A DNA stretch of 31,746 bases from an uncultured Clostridia bacterium (GTDB lineage Bacteria > Bacillota > Clostridia > Christensenellales > Borkfalkiaceae), in NCBI GenBank assembly GCA_934249215.1, contig CAKQKN010000129.1, forward strand, positions 1 to 31,746. The letters are read 5' to 3'. Shown one piece after another: positions 1 through 7,116 of the stretch. Below the pieces are notes generated by a model. It searched no databases, was not told the DNA's origin, and was given only the letters and a program-made list of their open reading frames with translations. How positions within the stretch are numbered: the stretch's first letter is position 1; every line of letters begins with the position of its first letter. The position numbers and the translations under genes are program-made.

Positions 1-160
1 AGGCTCCTTTTTAGCGCTTTTCCGTGTGCGCTCGGGCGCAGTACCTCCAGTACAGCCCTCCCTCACGCTCGCGAAAAATCATCTAAAAATTCATCCTTTT
101 TGGTGCTACGCATTTTTGCGTGAAGAACGGCTTTTAAATACAACAAAGACCGATTTGTCC

Positions 161-200
161 CGCAAAAATAGTTAGTGATGACGAATGGAATCCCTAAGGA
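161..200 (+). repeat. dispersed repeat B, copy B1
   Basis: Reads CGCAAAAATAGTTAG, then a GATGACGAATGGAATCCC core. It is nearly identical to B6 (28179-28203) across the core and to the reverse complement of B2 and B5. Similarity to B2 extends upstream to about 144 (shared GATTT..CCCGCAAAAATAG). TTAG and CTAA at the two ends could pair. Confidence 0.7.
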
Positions 201-272
201 TTTTATTGTTATTACTATGCTTTTGTGTAAAAAGCACGCGACGAATCTCTCGGAAATTCGGACTAAAATAGC

Positions 273-289
273 CGATAATCGACTTATAA
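273..289 (-). repeat. dispersed repeat A, copy A1
   Basis: CGATAATCGACTTATAA on the plus strand, the reverse complement of the A consensus CTATAAGTCGATTATCG with one difference. It lies about 15 nt past the yraN stop and is co-oriented with that gene. Confidence 0.75.
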
Positions 290-303
290 AGGGGCTTATC
301 TGA

Positions 304-678
304 TCAGTTGCAGTCAAAAGCGTTTTCAATATAGTTGATCTCTTCGCCGAGAACTTCCGCAACGTCAAATCTGACGAAGAAGCTGTCGTACCGCGGATTT
401 CGGGAAAGAAAGTATTCGGCAATATTGATATACCGCTCTTGTTTTTTCCGCCCGACTGCTTCCGCGGGCGTACCGAACGCCTCGCTCGAACGAGTTTTCA
501 CTTCGACGAAAACGAGATTGTCGCCCTTTTCGGCAACGACGTCCGCTTCACCGTACGGCGTGCGGTATTTCGTCAGCAAAATCTTATATTTCTTTTTTTT
601 CAGATATTTCACGACGGCGTTTTCGCCCTCGTCCCCTATCTGTTTTTTTGTTTTACCGAAAAAACTCCACACGTTCAC
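304..678 (-). CDS. yraN: YraN family (UPF0102) endonuclease-like protein
   Basis: This 124-residue protein has the layout of the YraN/UPF0102 family, a small restriction-endonuclease-like fold whose cellular role is not firmly known. Visible hallmarks are G-x-x-GE-x-A near residues 15-20, Y-R-x-P-x-GE-x-D-V-V at about 38-48 and V-F-V-E-V-K-T-R at about 56-63, the expected acidic/lysine nuclease-like core. The length is normal for the family. It is the last gene of the ffh-trmD operon in this window, the usual place for yraN after rnhB. The start is a GTG. A second GTG two codons later is equally possible, because the AGAGGG ribosome binding site lies 3-4 nt from the first and about 10 nt from the second. 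Confidence 0.85.
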   Translation of the reverse strand: MNVWSFFGKTKKQIGDEGENAVVKYLKKKKYKILLTKYRTPYGEADVVAEKGDNLVFVEVKTRSSEAFGTPAEAVGRKKQERYINIAEYFLSRNPRYDSFFVRFDVAEVLGEEINYIENAFDCN

Positions 679-713
679 ATTCCCTCTTTATTTAACGACA
701 TTTCGCGCGGTGA

Positions 714-747
714 AAACGACGAACTATTTGAAACGACGAACTATTTG
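714..747. repeat. 17-bp tandem duplication at the rnhB stop
   Basis: The unit AAACGACGAACTATTTG occurs twice head to tail (714-730, 731-747). The second copy contains the rnhB stop codon, so the duplication has added a second copy of that end just beyond the gene. It looks like replication slippage. Confidence 0.8.
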
Positions 748-1358
748 ACGAAATTTTTAATAAACGACCTGCGGTGAATGGAGCAAGGACCTTTTTCTTT
801 GAGCGCGGCAATGTGCGCGGCTGTTCCGTAACCCTTGTTCTTTTCGAAAGAATAATCGGGATATTCTGCGGCGTAATCGTCCATCAGTTTATCTCTGAAT
901 ACTTTCGCGACGATGGAAGCACAACCGATCGAATAGCTCAGCGCGTCGCCGTGAACTATGGGAACGCACGGAACGTCGGTTTTTATGTCGAGCGCGTCGG
1001 CAAACAAGACGTCGGGGCGAACTTCGAGTTCGTTGACGCAATCTACCATGCACGCCTTGGTCGCCTGCAATATATTCATTTCGTCGATATCCTCGGGCTC
1101 TCTGCGGCATATTTTGACAGCCAACGCCTTGTCGAGAATTTCGGCGGCAAGTTTTTCGCGCTTGTTTGCGGAAAGTTTTTTGCTGTCGTCGACGCCGTCG
1201 ATAATATCTTCATCCGAGAGCGGCATAACGACCGCGCAACAAACGACGGGACCCGCTAGCGGACCGCGACCGACCTCGTCTGCTCCCGCGATAAGCTTGT
1301 AACCTTTCGATAAATATTCGCGCTCAAACTTGAGCTTTTCAATCGTCTTTTCGTTCAT
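741..1358 (-). CDS. rnhB: ribonuclease HII
   Basis: This enzyme cleaves the RNA strand of RNA-DNA hybrids and removes misincorporated ribonucleotides from DNA. The 205-residue protein has the RNase HII signature GADEVGRGPLAGP at residues 25-37 (catalytic D27 and E28), a DDSKKL segment near 57-62, the third acidic site in LFADALD and a C-terminal H-R-x-S-F. Length and order are standard for RnhB. It follows rbgA by 18 nt, and that gap is largely occupied by an A-family repeat. No Shine-Dalgarno sequence precedes the ATG, so translation may depend on coupling to rbgA. Confidence 0.95.
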   Translation of the reverse strand: MNEKTIEKLKFEREYLSKGYKLIAGADEVGRGPLAGPVVCCAVVMPLSDEDIIDGVDDSKKLSANKREKLAAEILDKALAVKICRREPEDIDEMNILQATKACMVDCVNELEVRPDVLFADALDIKTDVPCVPIVHGDALSYSIGCASIVAKVFRDKLMDDYAAEYPDYSFEKNKGYGTAAHIAALKEKGPCSIHRRSFIKNFVK

Positions 1359-1366
1359 TTATATTG

Positions 1367-1382
1367 AATAATCGACCTATAG
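1367..1382 (-). repeat. dispersed repeat A, copy A2, supplying the rbgA stop
   Basis: AATAATCGACCTATAG on the plus strand. In the rbgA reading direction it reads CTATAGGTCGATTATT, and its first six bases are the last Leu codon (CTA) and the stop codon (TAG) of rbgA. It fills most of the spacer between rbgA and rnhB. Confidence 0.75.
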
Positions 1383-2231
1383 ACCGACTTTTCCCTCCAA
1401 ACAAATCTTTCCGAGTCTGCCTTTTCTGAAGTCGTCGATAACGGCGAGCGCGCAACGGGAATAGTCGTAAACGCCACCTCTTGCAAGATATCCGCGTTTT
1501 TCGCAGATCGATTCGTAAACTTGAAGCGACGTTTTTTCGCACAGATCCACCGAATATTTTTCGGTAAGCGCCTTCGGGCAAATCGCCATAAGTTTTTCGA
1601 TGAGAGCAAGACAAAGATCGCCCTCGTCGATAATGGCGTCGTTAAGCCCGCCGATAAACGCAAGGTTCAGCCCTTTTTCGTTGTCGTCGAGCGACGGCGG
1701 CATCGTTCCCGGAGTGTCGAGAAGTTCGAACCCGTCGAGCCTTATCCACTGTTTCCCGCGCGTAACGCCCGCTTTGTTTCCGACCTGCGCGGCTTTTTTC
1801 CCGCAGAGTGCGTTGATTACCGTCGATTTTCCCGTATTAGGCACGCCGACGACCATCGCGCGGAGCGTTTTCGTCACCCCTTTCACCTTGTTTCTTTCGA
1901 TCTTTTCGGCGAGCAGGCTTCTGAACGCGGGATAAATATTTTTGCAACCGCCGGGCGTCGTTCCGACCGACGCGACGACTTTTCGCCCGCTGTCCGTAAG
2001 TTTTTTCACTACGAAATCACGATCGCTTTCGGGGATCAGATCGCTTTTATTCACAACGTATAAAAAAGGTTTGTTTCCGAGTTTTTTTTCGAGCGCGTCG
2101 TTTATGCACGAAAAAGGCGCGCGCGCATCAAGAACGAATATCACCCCGTCGACGAGTTTGATGTTGTCCTCCATCATTCTCATCGCCTTGGTCATATGCC
2201 CCGGAAACCACTGTATATGCTTAATATCCAT
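1377..2231 (-). CDS. rbgA: ribosome biogenesis GTPase RbgA (YlqF)
   Basis: This is a circularly permuted GTPase needed for late assembly of the 50S subunit in Firmicutes. The permuted motif order is visible: G4 NKSD at residues 61-64, then G1 GVPNTGKST at 129-137, then G3 DTPG at 172-175. The N-terminal IQWFPGHMTKAMR is the RbgA/YlqF hallmark. At 284 residues it is of family length. The ATG has a GAGAGG ribosome binding site 4-5 nt upstream. It sits before rnhB as in Bacillus, but the expected upstream neighbour rplS is replaced by a GNAT gene. Its stop codon lies within an A-family repeat. Confidence 0.95.
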   Translation of the reverse strand: MDIKHIQWFPGHMTKAMRMMEDNIKLVDGVIFVLDARAPFSCINDALEKKLGNKPFLYVVNKSDLIPESDRDFVVKKLTDSGRKVVASVGTTPGGCKNIYPAFRSLLAEKIERNKVKGVTKTLRAMVVGVPNTGKSTVINALCGKKAAQVGNKAGVTRGKQWIRLDGFELLDTPGTMPPSLDDNEKGLNLAFIGGLNDAIIDEGDLCLALIEKLMAICPKALTEKYSVDLCEKTSLQVYESICEKRGYLARGGVYDYSRCALAVIDDFRKGRLGKICLEGKVGL

Positions 2232-2293
2232 TTATACCTCTCGCCCGTCGTCGGGCAAATCGTCTTTCGCGAAAGCGAGCAGTTTTTATCAAA

Positions 2294-2325
2294 TAGGGAT
2301 CGTCATCGCTGACTATTTTTGCGGG
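2294..2325 (-). repeat. dispersed repeat B, copy B2, supplying the GNAT stop
   Basis: TAGGGAT-CGTCATC followed by TGACTATTTTTGCGG on the plus strand, the reverse complement of B1 with a 6-nt deletion. In the GNAT reading direction its CCG CAA AAA TAG encodes the final Pro-Gln-Lys and the stop codon. The same CCCGCAAAAATAG string occurs in B1. Confidence 0.7.
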
Positions 2326-2849
2326 AATAAATCCGTTTTTCCGACGAAAATCATTTTTCCGTAAGTCCATTTTTCGTTTTTATAGTCGAACGAATGAATC
2401 TCGTCGTCGCCGTCGTCGGGCGCAAAAACAAACCCGAGCGACCTATAACACGCGACCGCGTCCTCGTTATCGGTGAAAACGCCGAGATTGATTTCGCTTG
2501 CGCCGAGCGCGTTTTTCGCATATTCCACGGCAAGATTTATGAGCTTTTTTCCGTAACCCTTTCCGCGTTCGTTTTTGTCAACGATCACGAAACCGATACG
2601 AATAACTTTCGGGTCGGACGAAGGCGTTCGAAGAATGAAGTGACCGACGGCTTTTCCGTCCGCTTCGAGCATAAACGGCTTGAAAAAAGTTTTTTCCGCG
2701 CACTTTTTATAGTTCGAAACTATCTCGTCGCAGGAAATCGGATAGTGCCTGTAACGATCGGCGGACCAATGATAAAATTCTCTCTCGTCCTTTATCCAGC
2801 CGACGATTTTTTCCGCATCCTTTTCGCAAAAATCCCTTATCGCTATCAA
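2313..2849 (-). CDS. GNAT family N-acetyltransferase
   Basis: A single-domain GNAT acetyltransferase that would transfer an acetyl group from acetyl-CoA to an unknown amine. The acetyl-CoA pyrophosphate-binding loop is visible as V-x-x-x-x-R-G-K-G-Y-G-K-K-L, and the late motif NEDAVACYRSLGF is typical of RimI-like GNATs. I chose the TTG at 2849 over the upstream ATG at 2891 because a perfect GGAGGG ribosome binding site (2856-2861) lies 6 nt before it and the fold begins there (IAIRDF). That gives 178 residues. It occupies the position where rplS normally lies between trmD and rbgA. The stop codon is inside a B-family repeat. The substrate is unknown. Confidence 0.85.
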   Translation of the reverse strand: MIAIRDFCEKDAEKIVGWIKDEREFYHWSADRYRHYPISCDEIVSNYKKCAEKTFFKPFMLEADGKAVGHFILRTPSSDPKVIRIGFVIVDKNERGKGYGKKLINLAVEYAKNALGASEINLGVFTDNEDAVACYRSLGFVFAPDDGDDEIHSFDYKNEKWTYGKMIFVGKTDLFPQK

Positions 2850-2913
2850 AACGGTCCCTCCGTAAAATCGTATCGATAATGAATAAAACAACGCAACGCC
2901 CGCAAAAGCCCCG

Positions 2914-2930
2914 CTATAAGTCGATTATCG
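2914..2930 (+). repeat. dispersed repeat A, copy A3
   Basis: Exact consensus CTATAAGTCGATTATCG in the spacer between trmD and the GNAT gene, opposite in orientation to their transcription. ATAA and TTAT flank a GTCGA centre, giving an imperfect dyad. Confidence 0.8.
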
Positions 2931-3047
2931 ACCATTTACGCCGCTTTAATCGGCTCCGTCCTTATCGTCGTTTTTGTCCGCGGCGGTCGTTTTCTCCGCA
3001 AGGATTTTTTCTTCCGCCGCCTTTTGCGCGGCTCTTTCGGCTCTTCT

Positions 3048-3779
3048 TCAAGCGCGCTGTTTTTCCTTTTCCTTAGTCAAAGCTTCCTCGGCTTTTTGCT
3101 TTTTCCGGATATATTTCCGATATAGATCAGGGCGTTTTTCGCGCGTGATTTCTTCCGCGCGTTTGAGCCGCCACTGCGCCACGAGCTTATGGTTGCCCGA
3201 CAAAAGCACTTCGGGAACCTTGTTCCCCTCGAAATCGGCGGGGCGGGTATATTGCGGATATTCGAGCAGATTATCCGTAAAACTTTCGTCCTTCAGACTC
3301 TCGTTATCGAGAACGCCGTCCACATAGCGACAGATCGCGTCGGTGACAACCATTGCGGGAAGTTCGCCGCCCGTAAGCACGTAGTCGCCGATCGATATCT
3401 CGTCGTCGATATAGCCGTCAAGCGCGCGTTGGTCTATCCCCTCGTAATGCCCGCAAAGAAAAATCAGTCGGTCGTGCGAGAGAAGTTTTTTGATATGCTT
3501 CTGCTCGAAACGACTGCCTTTCGGCGACATATATACTCTGAACGCCTCGTGATCGGGGTCGAGCGCACGAAAAGCGGACACGACGGGTTGCGGCATCATC
3601 AGCATGCCCGCGCCGCCGCCGAACGGATAGTCGTCGCATTTCATGTGTCTATCCTCGGTGTAATCGCGGATATTGACGACGTTGATCGAAACTTTTCCGT
3701 CTTTCACGGCGCGCCCGATTATGCTTTCGGAAAGGGGCGTGAACATTTCGGGAAAAAGAGTGAGAACGTCAATTCTCAT
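3048..3779 (-). CDS. trmD: tRNA (guanine-N1-)-methyltransferase TrmD, tail cut by a stop codon
   Basis: TrmD makes m1G37 in tRNAs and so prevents +1 frameshifting. The 243-residue product starts MRIDVLTLFPEMF and has the SPOUT trefoil-knot motifs YPFGGGAGMLMMPQP (51-65), LCGHYEGID (108-116) and SIGDYVLTGGELPA (129-142). The ATG overlaps the end of rimM by 11 nt and has an AGAGG site 7 nt upstream. The C-terminus becomes a Lys/Glu/Ala-rich tail and stops at a TGA (3048-3050). The same frame stays open for 33 more codons of the same charged composition, to a TAA at 2946-2948. The enzyme core is intact; only a disordered tail appears to be lost. Confidence 0.95.
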   Translation of the reverse strand: MRIDVLTLFPEMFTPLSESIIGRAVKDGKVSINVVNIRDYTEDRHMKCDDYPFGGGAGMLMMPQPVVSAFRALDPDHEAFRVYMSPKGSRFEQKHIKKLLSHDRLIFLCGHYEGIDQRALDGYIDDEISIGDYVLTGGELPAMVVTDAICRYVDGVLDNESLKDESFTDNLLEYPQYTRPADFEGNKVPEVLLSGNHKLVAQWRLKRAEEITREKRPDLYRKYIRKKQKAEEALTKEKEKQRA

Positions 3780-4266
3780 AATGCACCTCTTCCGAAAACG
3801 CCGCTTTGTCGACGGTGATCGTCTTGTTTTCCACGTCGAACGACGCTTTGAGCCGCGGTATAAGCGGGAACAGCGCCCTGCCGTTTTCCGTTTCGACGTA
3901 ATATATATCCGTGCGCGCGCTGATTATGTCGACGACGCGCCCAAAAACTTCGCCGTCCTCAAAAACGACGTTGCAACCAAGAACGTCGCAGATGAAATAG
4001 CGACCTTTTTCCTTTCTGATTTTGCTTTTTTCGGCGAACAACTGCTTTCCGCGGAGCGTTTCCGCCGCGTTTCTGTCCGCAATTCCCTTAAAAAGCATAA
4101 AGACGTCCTTATCACAGCGCATTTTCAGCACCGGATACAGGACGTCGTCTACGTAAATTTCTTTCAGACCGCTGACCGAATAAAAGTCGTCGGTGAAAAG
4201 TTTAACTTTCACTTCGCCCCTTATTCCCTGCGGTTTGACTAGAACGCCAACGAGTAATCTGTCCAT
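3769..4266 (-). CDS. rimM: 16S rRNA processing protein RimM
   Basis: RimM binds ribosomal protein S19 and helps mature the 30S head domain. The 165-residue protein opens with the family pattern LLVGVLVKPQGIRGEVKVKLFTDD, contains an internal L-V-x-x-x-G/I-x-D-R-N-A-A-E region with LRGKQLF, and ends with a PRC-barrel stretch (YFICDVLGCNVVFEDGEVFGRV...YYVETENGRALFPLIP). I chose the ATG at 4266. A TTG at 4275 overlaps the khpA stop, but the family consensus begins at the ATG. There is no strong ribosome binding site, so coupling to khpA is likely. The end overlaps the trmD start. Confidence 0.93.
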   Translation of the reverse strand: MDRLLVGVLVKPQGIRGEVKVKLFTDDFYSVSGLKEIYVDDVLYPVLKMRCDKDVFMLFKGIADRNAAETLRGKQLFAEKSKIRKEKGRYFICDVLGCNVVFEDGEVFGRVVDIISARTDIYYVETENGRALFPLIPRLKASFDVENKTITVDKAAFSEEVHYEN

Positions 4267-4271
4267 CGGAA

Positions 4272-4529
4272 TCAATCGGCAATTTCGCTTTTTTCTTTAA
4301 TTTCGATGTTGTATCTCAATCCGCTCTTTGCCGACGCCGCTTTGACGAGCGTCCTCATCGCTTTCGCGATTTTTCCCTGACGACCGATAACCTTGCCCAT
4401 ATCGTCCTCGTTGAGAACTACGGTAAGATTTATCAGGTTTCCGTTGCGATCGACGATATAATCGACCTCATCGGGCTTTTCGGCAAACGTGCCGACGATA
4501 TATTTTACTAAATCCAACATTTCGTTCAT
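4272..4529 (-). CDS. khpA: RNA-binding KH protein KhpA (YlqC)
   Basis: An 85-residue single KH-domain protein, known in Firmicutes to bind RNA, often together with KhpB/Jag. The KH GxxG loop is seen as DMGKVIGRQGKIAKAMRTLVKAAS. Length is typical. It normally sits between rpsP and ylqD-rimM; here ylqD is missing and rimM follows directly (the khpA stop is 5 nt before the rimM ATG). A 354-nt non-coding spacer separates it from rpsP. Confidence 0.93.
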   Translation of the reverse strand: MNEMLDLVKYIVGTFAEKPDEVDYIVDRNGNLINLTVVLNEDDMGKVIGRQGKIAKAMRTLVKAASAKSGLRYNIEIKEKSEIAD

Positions 4530-4883
4530 AATTTAATCTCCGTAAACCGCAATGCGGCAAGTCCCGTGCGCCCCGCGCGACAATCGACACAATCACCCGA
4601 TCGCCTCAATACGGTTGTCGCGACCAACGCAATCGATATGTCCCGCCCAAAAAGCAAAAGATAAAACCGCATACGGCAAAATTCCGCGCTTTGGCGGAAA
4701 ATAGTTTGAGTCGCAAAGCGGCGCCGTCCGACAAAGCCGAGCAAAACCCACCAAACCGAGCGAAGCCCGACGAAACCGGGTAAAGCCCGACGAAACCGGG
4801 TAAAAGCCGCTTATGCTACGCCGCAAAACGAACATTACAAAGGGAAACCGAAAGACGGTATCCCCTCGTCGCGTTGAAGAAGA
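4530..4883. other. 354-nt non-coding spacer inside the ribosomal operon
   Basis: This gap between rpsP and khpA has no credible gene. Short open frames on the minus strand have biased low-complexity composition (Phe, Arg, Leu) that comes from a tandem repeat at 4721-4810, and they lack ribosome binding sites. Such a long spacer is unusual between these two genes, which are usually closely spaced. Confidence 0.7.
4721..4810. repeat. degenerate 19-20 bp tandem repeat in the rpsP-khpA spacer
   Basis: Four units plus a partial fifth: 4721-4739, 4740-4758, 4759-4778, 4779-4798 and 4799-4810. The best unit is GGTAAAGCCCGACGAAACCG. The third and fourth units differ in only a few bases; the outer ones are more diverged. 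A slippage-type expansion is the simplest reading. Confidence 0.85.
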
Positions 4884-5180
4884 TCAGTCTTTTTTCTTCT
4901 TGGGATTCGTCTTGGCGGGCGAAAGCTTTGCGGGCTTTTCGATGATGCCGGCGTTGAGAAGAAGCGCTCTTACCGTTTCGGTGGGCTGATCGCCTTTGGA
5001 AAGCCAATCTTTAGCCTTATCTGCGTCGATTACGACTTCGGCGGGATTACTGATCGGGTTGTAGTGACCGACTTTGTCGATATACTTGCCGTCGCGCGCA
5101 ACTCTCGAGTCAACGACTACGATACGATAGAAAGGACTTTTCTTGTCGCCCATTCTGGTTAATCTCATTTTAACTGCCAT
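4884..5180 (-). CDS. rpsP: 30S ribosomal protein S16
   Basis: A structural protein of the small ribosomal subunit. The 98-residue sequence begins MAVKMRLTRMGDKKSPFYRIVVVDSR and continues with DGKYIDKVGHYNP, both strong S16 signatures, and ends in a lysine-rich tail. The ATG has a GGAGGATGG ribosome binding site. It lies just downstream of ffh in the same operon. Confidence 0.98.
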   Translation of the reverse strand: MAVKMRLTRMGDKKSPFYRIVVVDSRVARDGKYIDKVGHYNPISNPAEVVIDADKAKDWLSKGDQPTETVRALLLNAGIIEKPAKLSPAKTNPKKKKD

Positions 5181-5219
5181 TTTTCCATCCTCCGGATAGT
5201 TTTTCTTAATTTATTTATC

Positions 5220-6533
5220 TCAGAACTTGAACGGAAGTTTTCCGCCCTTGTTTTTGAGCTGTTTCATCATTTGTTTCGTCTGTTCATATTGTTTGAGCAG
5301 CGAATTGACTTCCTGTATCGTCGTTCCGCTTCCCTTTGCGACGCGCATTTTCCGCGAGTAGTTGAGAACGTCGGGATTACGCCGTTCGCGGACGGTCATC
5401 GAAAGAATAATCGCTTTTATCCGTTCGATCTTCTTTTCGTCGACGTCGCCTTCTTTGATTTTGTTCATTCCGGGCATCATTCCGAGAACGCTTCCGAACC
5501 CACCCATTTTCTTTATCATCTTGAACTGTTCGAGATAGTCCTCGAGATTGAACGAGTTCTCTCGCAGTTTCTTTTCCATTTTCTTCGCGTCCTCTTCAGT
5601 GACGACTTCCTGCGCTTTCTCTATTATGGAAAGCACGTCGCCCATTCCGAGAATACGCTTCGCCATACGGTCGGGATAGAACGGTTCGAGATCGCCTATC
5701 TTTTCGCCCACGCTGGAAAACTTGATGGGTTTGCCCGTGACTGCCTTGATCGAAAGGCACGCGCCGCCGCGGGTATCGCCGTCGAGCTTGGTAAGAACGA
5801 CGCCCGTCACGTCAAGACGCGCGTTGAAAGTTTCGGCAACTTCGACCGCGACCTGTCCCGTCATCGAGTCGACCGTCAGAAGAATTTCGTCGGGTTTGAC
5901 AGCCGCCTTTATGTTCTCCAGTTCCTGCATCAGCTTTTCGTCGATCTGGAGCCGACCGGCGGTGTCGATTATGACGTAATCGAACCCGAAACGTTTTGCG
6001 TGATCGATCGCCTCTTTCGAAATGCGGACGGGATCGCCCTGTCCCAACGAAAAGCCTTCGCAGCCCGCTTTTTCGCCGACGGTTTTCAACTGATCGATAG
6101 CGGCGGGCCTATAGACGTCGCAAGCGACGAGCAACGGTTTTTTGCCTTGCTTTTTGAGGTGCGCGCCGAGTTTTGCGCAAAGCGTGGTTTTACCCGCGCC
6201 CTGAAGTCCGCACATCATGACGATCGTAGGAGATTCGGACGAAACGACGAGTTTGCTGTTCGAACTGCCCATAAGGGCGATCAGTTCGTCGTTTACGATT
6301 TTGATTACTTGCTGCGCGGGGCTCAGACTTTTAAGGATTTCCTGTCCGAGCGCCTTTTCGGAAACGTCGGCAACGAACTTTTTCACGACGCCGAGGTTGA
6401 CGTCCGCTTCAAGAAGAGCGATGCGGATTTCGCGCATGGCTTGCTTGATCTCAAGCTCGGTCAACTTTCCGCGTTTTGTCAGTTTGCTGAAAACATGATT
6501 GAGTTTTTCGCCGAGCGAAGAAAAAGCCGCCAT
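5220..6533 (-). CDS. ffh: signal recognition particle protein Ffh
   Basis: The SRP54 GTPase that, with SRP RNA, delivers nascent membrane proteins to FtsY and the Sec translocon. The 437 residues contain an N domain (1 to about 90), a G domain with GLQGAGKTT (109-117), DTAGRL (190-195) and TKLDGDTRGG (248-257), and a methionine-rich M domain from about 300 onward (MGGFGSVLGMMPGMNK, then a C-terminal QMMKQLKNKGG). Length is standard. Its ATG overlaps the ylxM stop (TAATG), indicating translational coupling. Confidence 0.98.
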   Translation of the reverse strand: MAAFSSLGEKLNHVFSKLTKRGKLTELEIKQAMREIRIALLEADVNLGVVKKFVADVSEKALGQEILKSLSPAQQVIKIVNDELIALMGSSNSKLVVSSESPTIVMMCGLQGAGKTTLCAKLGAHLKKQGKKPLLVACDVYRPAAIDQLKTVGEKAGCEGFSLGQGDPVRISKEAIDHAKRFGFDYVIIDTAGRLQIDEKLMQELENIKAAVKPDEILLTVDSMTGQVAVEVAETFNARLDVTGVVLTKLDGDTRGGACLSIKAVTGKPIKFSSVGEKIGDLEPFYPDRMAKRILGMGDVLSIIEKAQEVVTEEDAKKMEKKLRENSFNLEDYLEQFKMIKKMGGFGSVLGMMPGMNKIKEGDVDEKKIERIKAIILSMTVRERRNPDVLNYSRKMRVAKGSGTTIQEVNSLLKQYEQTKQMMKQLKNKGGKLPFKF

Positions 6534-6841
6534 TATCTGCCCTCCAGTATATCTTCGATTTTTTTCTTTATTTCGTCGGACAAACCGTACTCCGCCATTA
6601 CGCCCGCGATTTTGTCGCTCCGCGCGCAGATTCCGAGTTTCTCCTCGTAAAATACGAGTTGTTTTTCCGCATGGGAAAGCGCGTCCTTTACCGCCTGCCG
6701 CGATACGCCGCGAATCTCCGCAATCTCCCCGAGCGACAAATCGAGCCCGAAATAATCCTCGAACATTTCGCGTTGTCTGTCGGTCAGAAGCGCACCGTAT
6801 ATCGAGTACGCCCGAAAAAGCGACGGATCCTTGACTTCCAT
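6533..6841 (-). CDS. ylxM: YlxM/p13 family helix-turn-helix protein
   Basis: A 102-residue DNA-binding-like protein of the YlxM family, which is encoded directly upstream of ffh in many Firmicutes and is thought to influence the SRP pathway. The sequence YGALLTDRQREMFEDYFGLDLSLGEIAEIRGVSRQAVKDALSHAEKQL is the conserved sigma-region-4-like helix-turn-helix. I chose the ATG at 6841 because an AGAGG site (6851-6855) lies 9 nt upstream. The TTG at 6850 is too close to that site. It is the first gene of the operon. Confidence 0.93.
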   Translation of the reverse strand: MEVKDPSLFRAYSIYGALLTDRQREMFEDYFGLDLSLGEIAEIRGVSRQAVKDALSHAEKQLVFYEEKLGICARSDKIAGVMAEYGLSDEIKKKIEDILEGR

Positions 6842-6855
6842 ACGAATCAACCTCT

Positions 6856-6875
6856 GTAAAGTCTTTTTACTTTAC
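6856..6875 (-). promoter_or_regulatory. hairpin in the ylxM-ffh operon leader
   Basis: GTAAAGT and ACTTTAC form a perfect 7-bp stem with a 6-nt A-rich loop, ending immediately upstream of the AGAGG ribosome binding site of ylxM. It could affect translation initiation or mRNA stability. No known riboswitch or leader family is recognised. Confidence 0.45.
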
Positions 6876-6882
6876 ACCGCTC

Positions 6883-6911
6883 ATTATATACCGACACCGA
6901 CCTTTCGTCAA
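6883..6911 (-). promoter_or_regulatory. sigma-A promoter of the ylxM-ffh-trmD operon
   Basis: On the minus strand: -35 TTGACG (6906-6911), 17-bp spacer, -10 TATAAT (6883-6888). The leader to ylxM is short and contains a hairpin. This is the only clear promoter before the ten-gene minus-strand block. Confidence 0.75.
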
Positions 6912-6987
6912 GCGTTTTTCGCGCTGTTTTAGAAAATGGTCAAGAATTCGATTTTTAGTCCTCCGTCTTACCAAAACGTGAACATAA

Positions 6988-7027
6988 AAAAGTCCGGCCG
7001 TTTAAGATTCGATTCGGTCGGACTTTT
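6988..7027 (-). terminator. rho-independent terminator after the phosphatase genes
   Basis: AAAAGTCCGGCCG (6988-7000) pairs with CGGTCGGACTTTT (7015-7027) with one G-U pair. On the minus strand the stem is followed by a run of T, so it should end transcription of the 9396-7117 phosphatase pair. Confidence 0.8.
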
Positions 7028-7093
7028 CATTTTTAAAATCATAATCGTGTTTAAAATAATAATCGTGCAGTCGATTTTACCGTCAAAAACACA

Positions 7094-7110
7094 CGATAAT
7101 CGACCTATAG
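7094..7110 (-). repeat. dispersed repeat A, copy A4
   Basis: CGATAATCGACCTATAG on the plus strand. It lies 7 nt past the stop of the tyrosine phosphatase gene and before its terminator, so it is part of the 3' untranslated RNA, co-oriented with the gene. Confidence 0.8.
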
Positions 7111-7116
7111 ACTCGT

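Larger units (their letters stand above)
1..303. other. gene-free left edge with two dispersed repeats
   Basis: No convincing gene is seen in these 303 bases, which lie downstream of yraN in the direction of transcription. Open frames exist on both strands, but none has a recognisable domain or a ribosome binding site. The stretch contains one B-family repeat (161-200) and one A-family repeat (273-289). No clear rho-independent terminator follows yraN, so the operon may continue beyond the window edge. Confidence 0.6.

Noticed and set aside
4526..4835. Open frames on the minus strand in the rpsP-khpA spacer
   Set aside because: They have no ribosome binding site and a composition dictated by the tandem repeat; ylqD is not recognisable in them.
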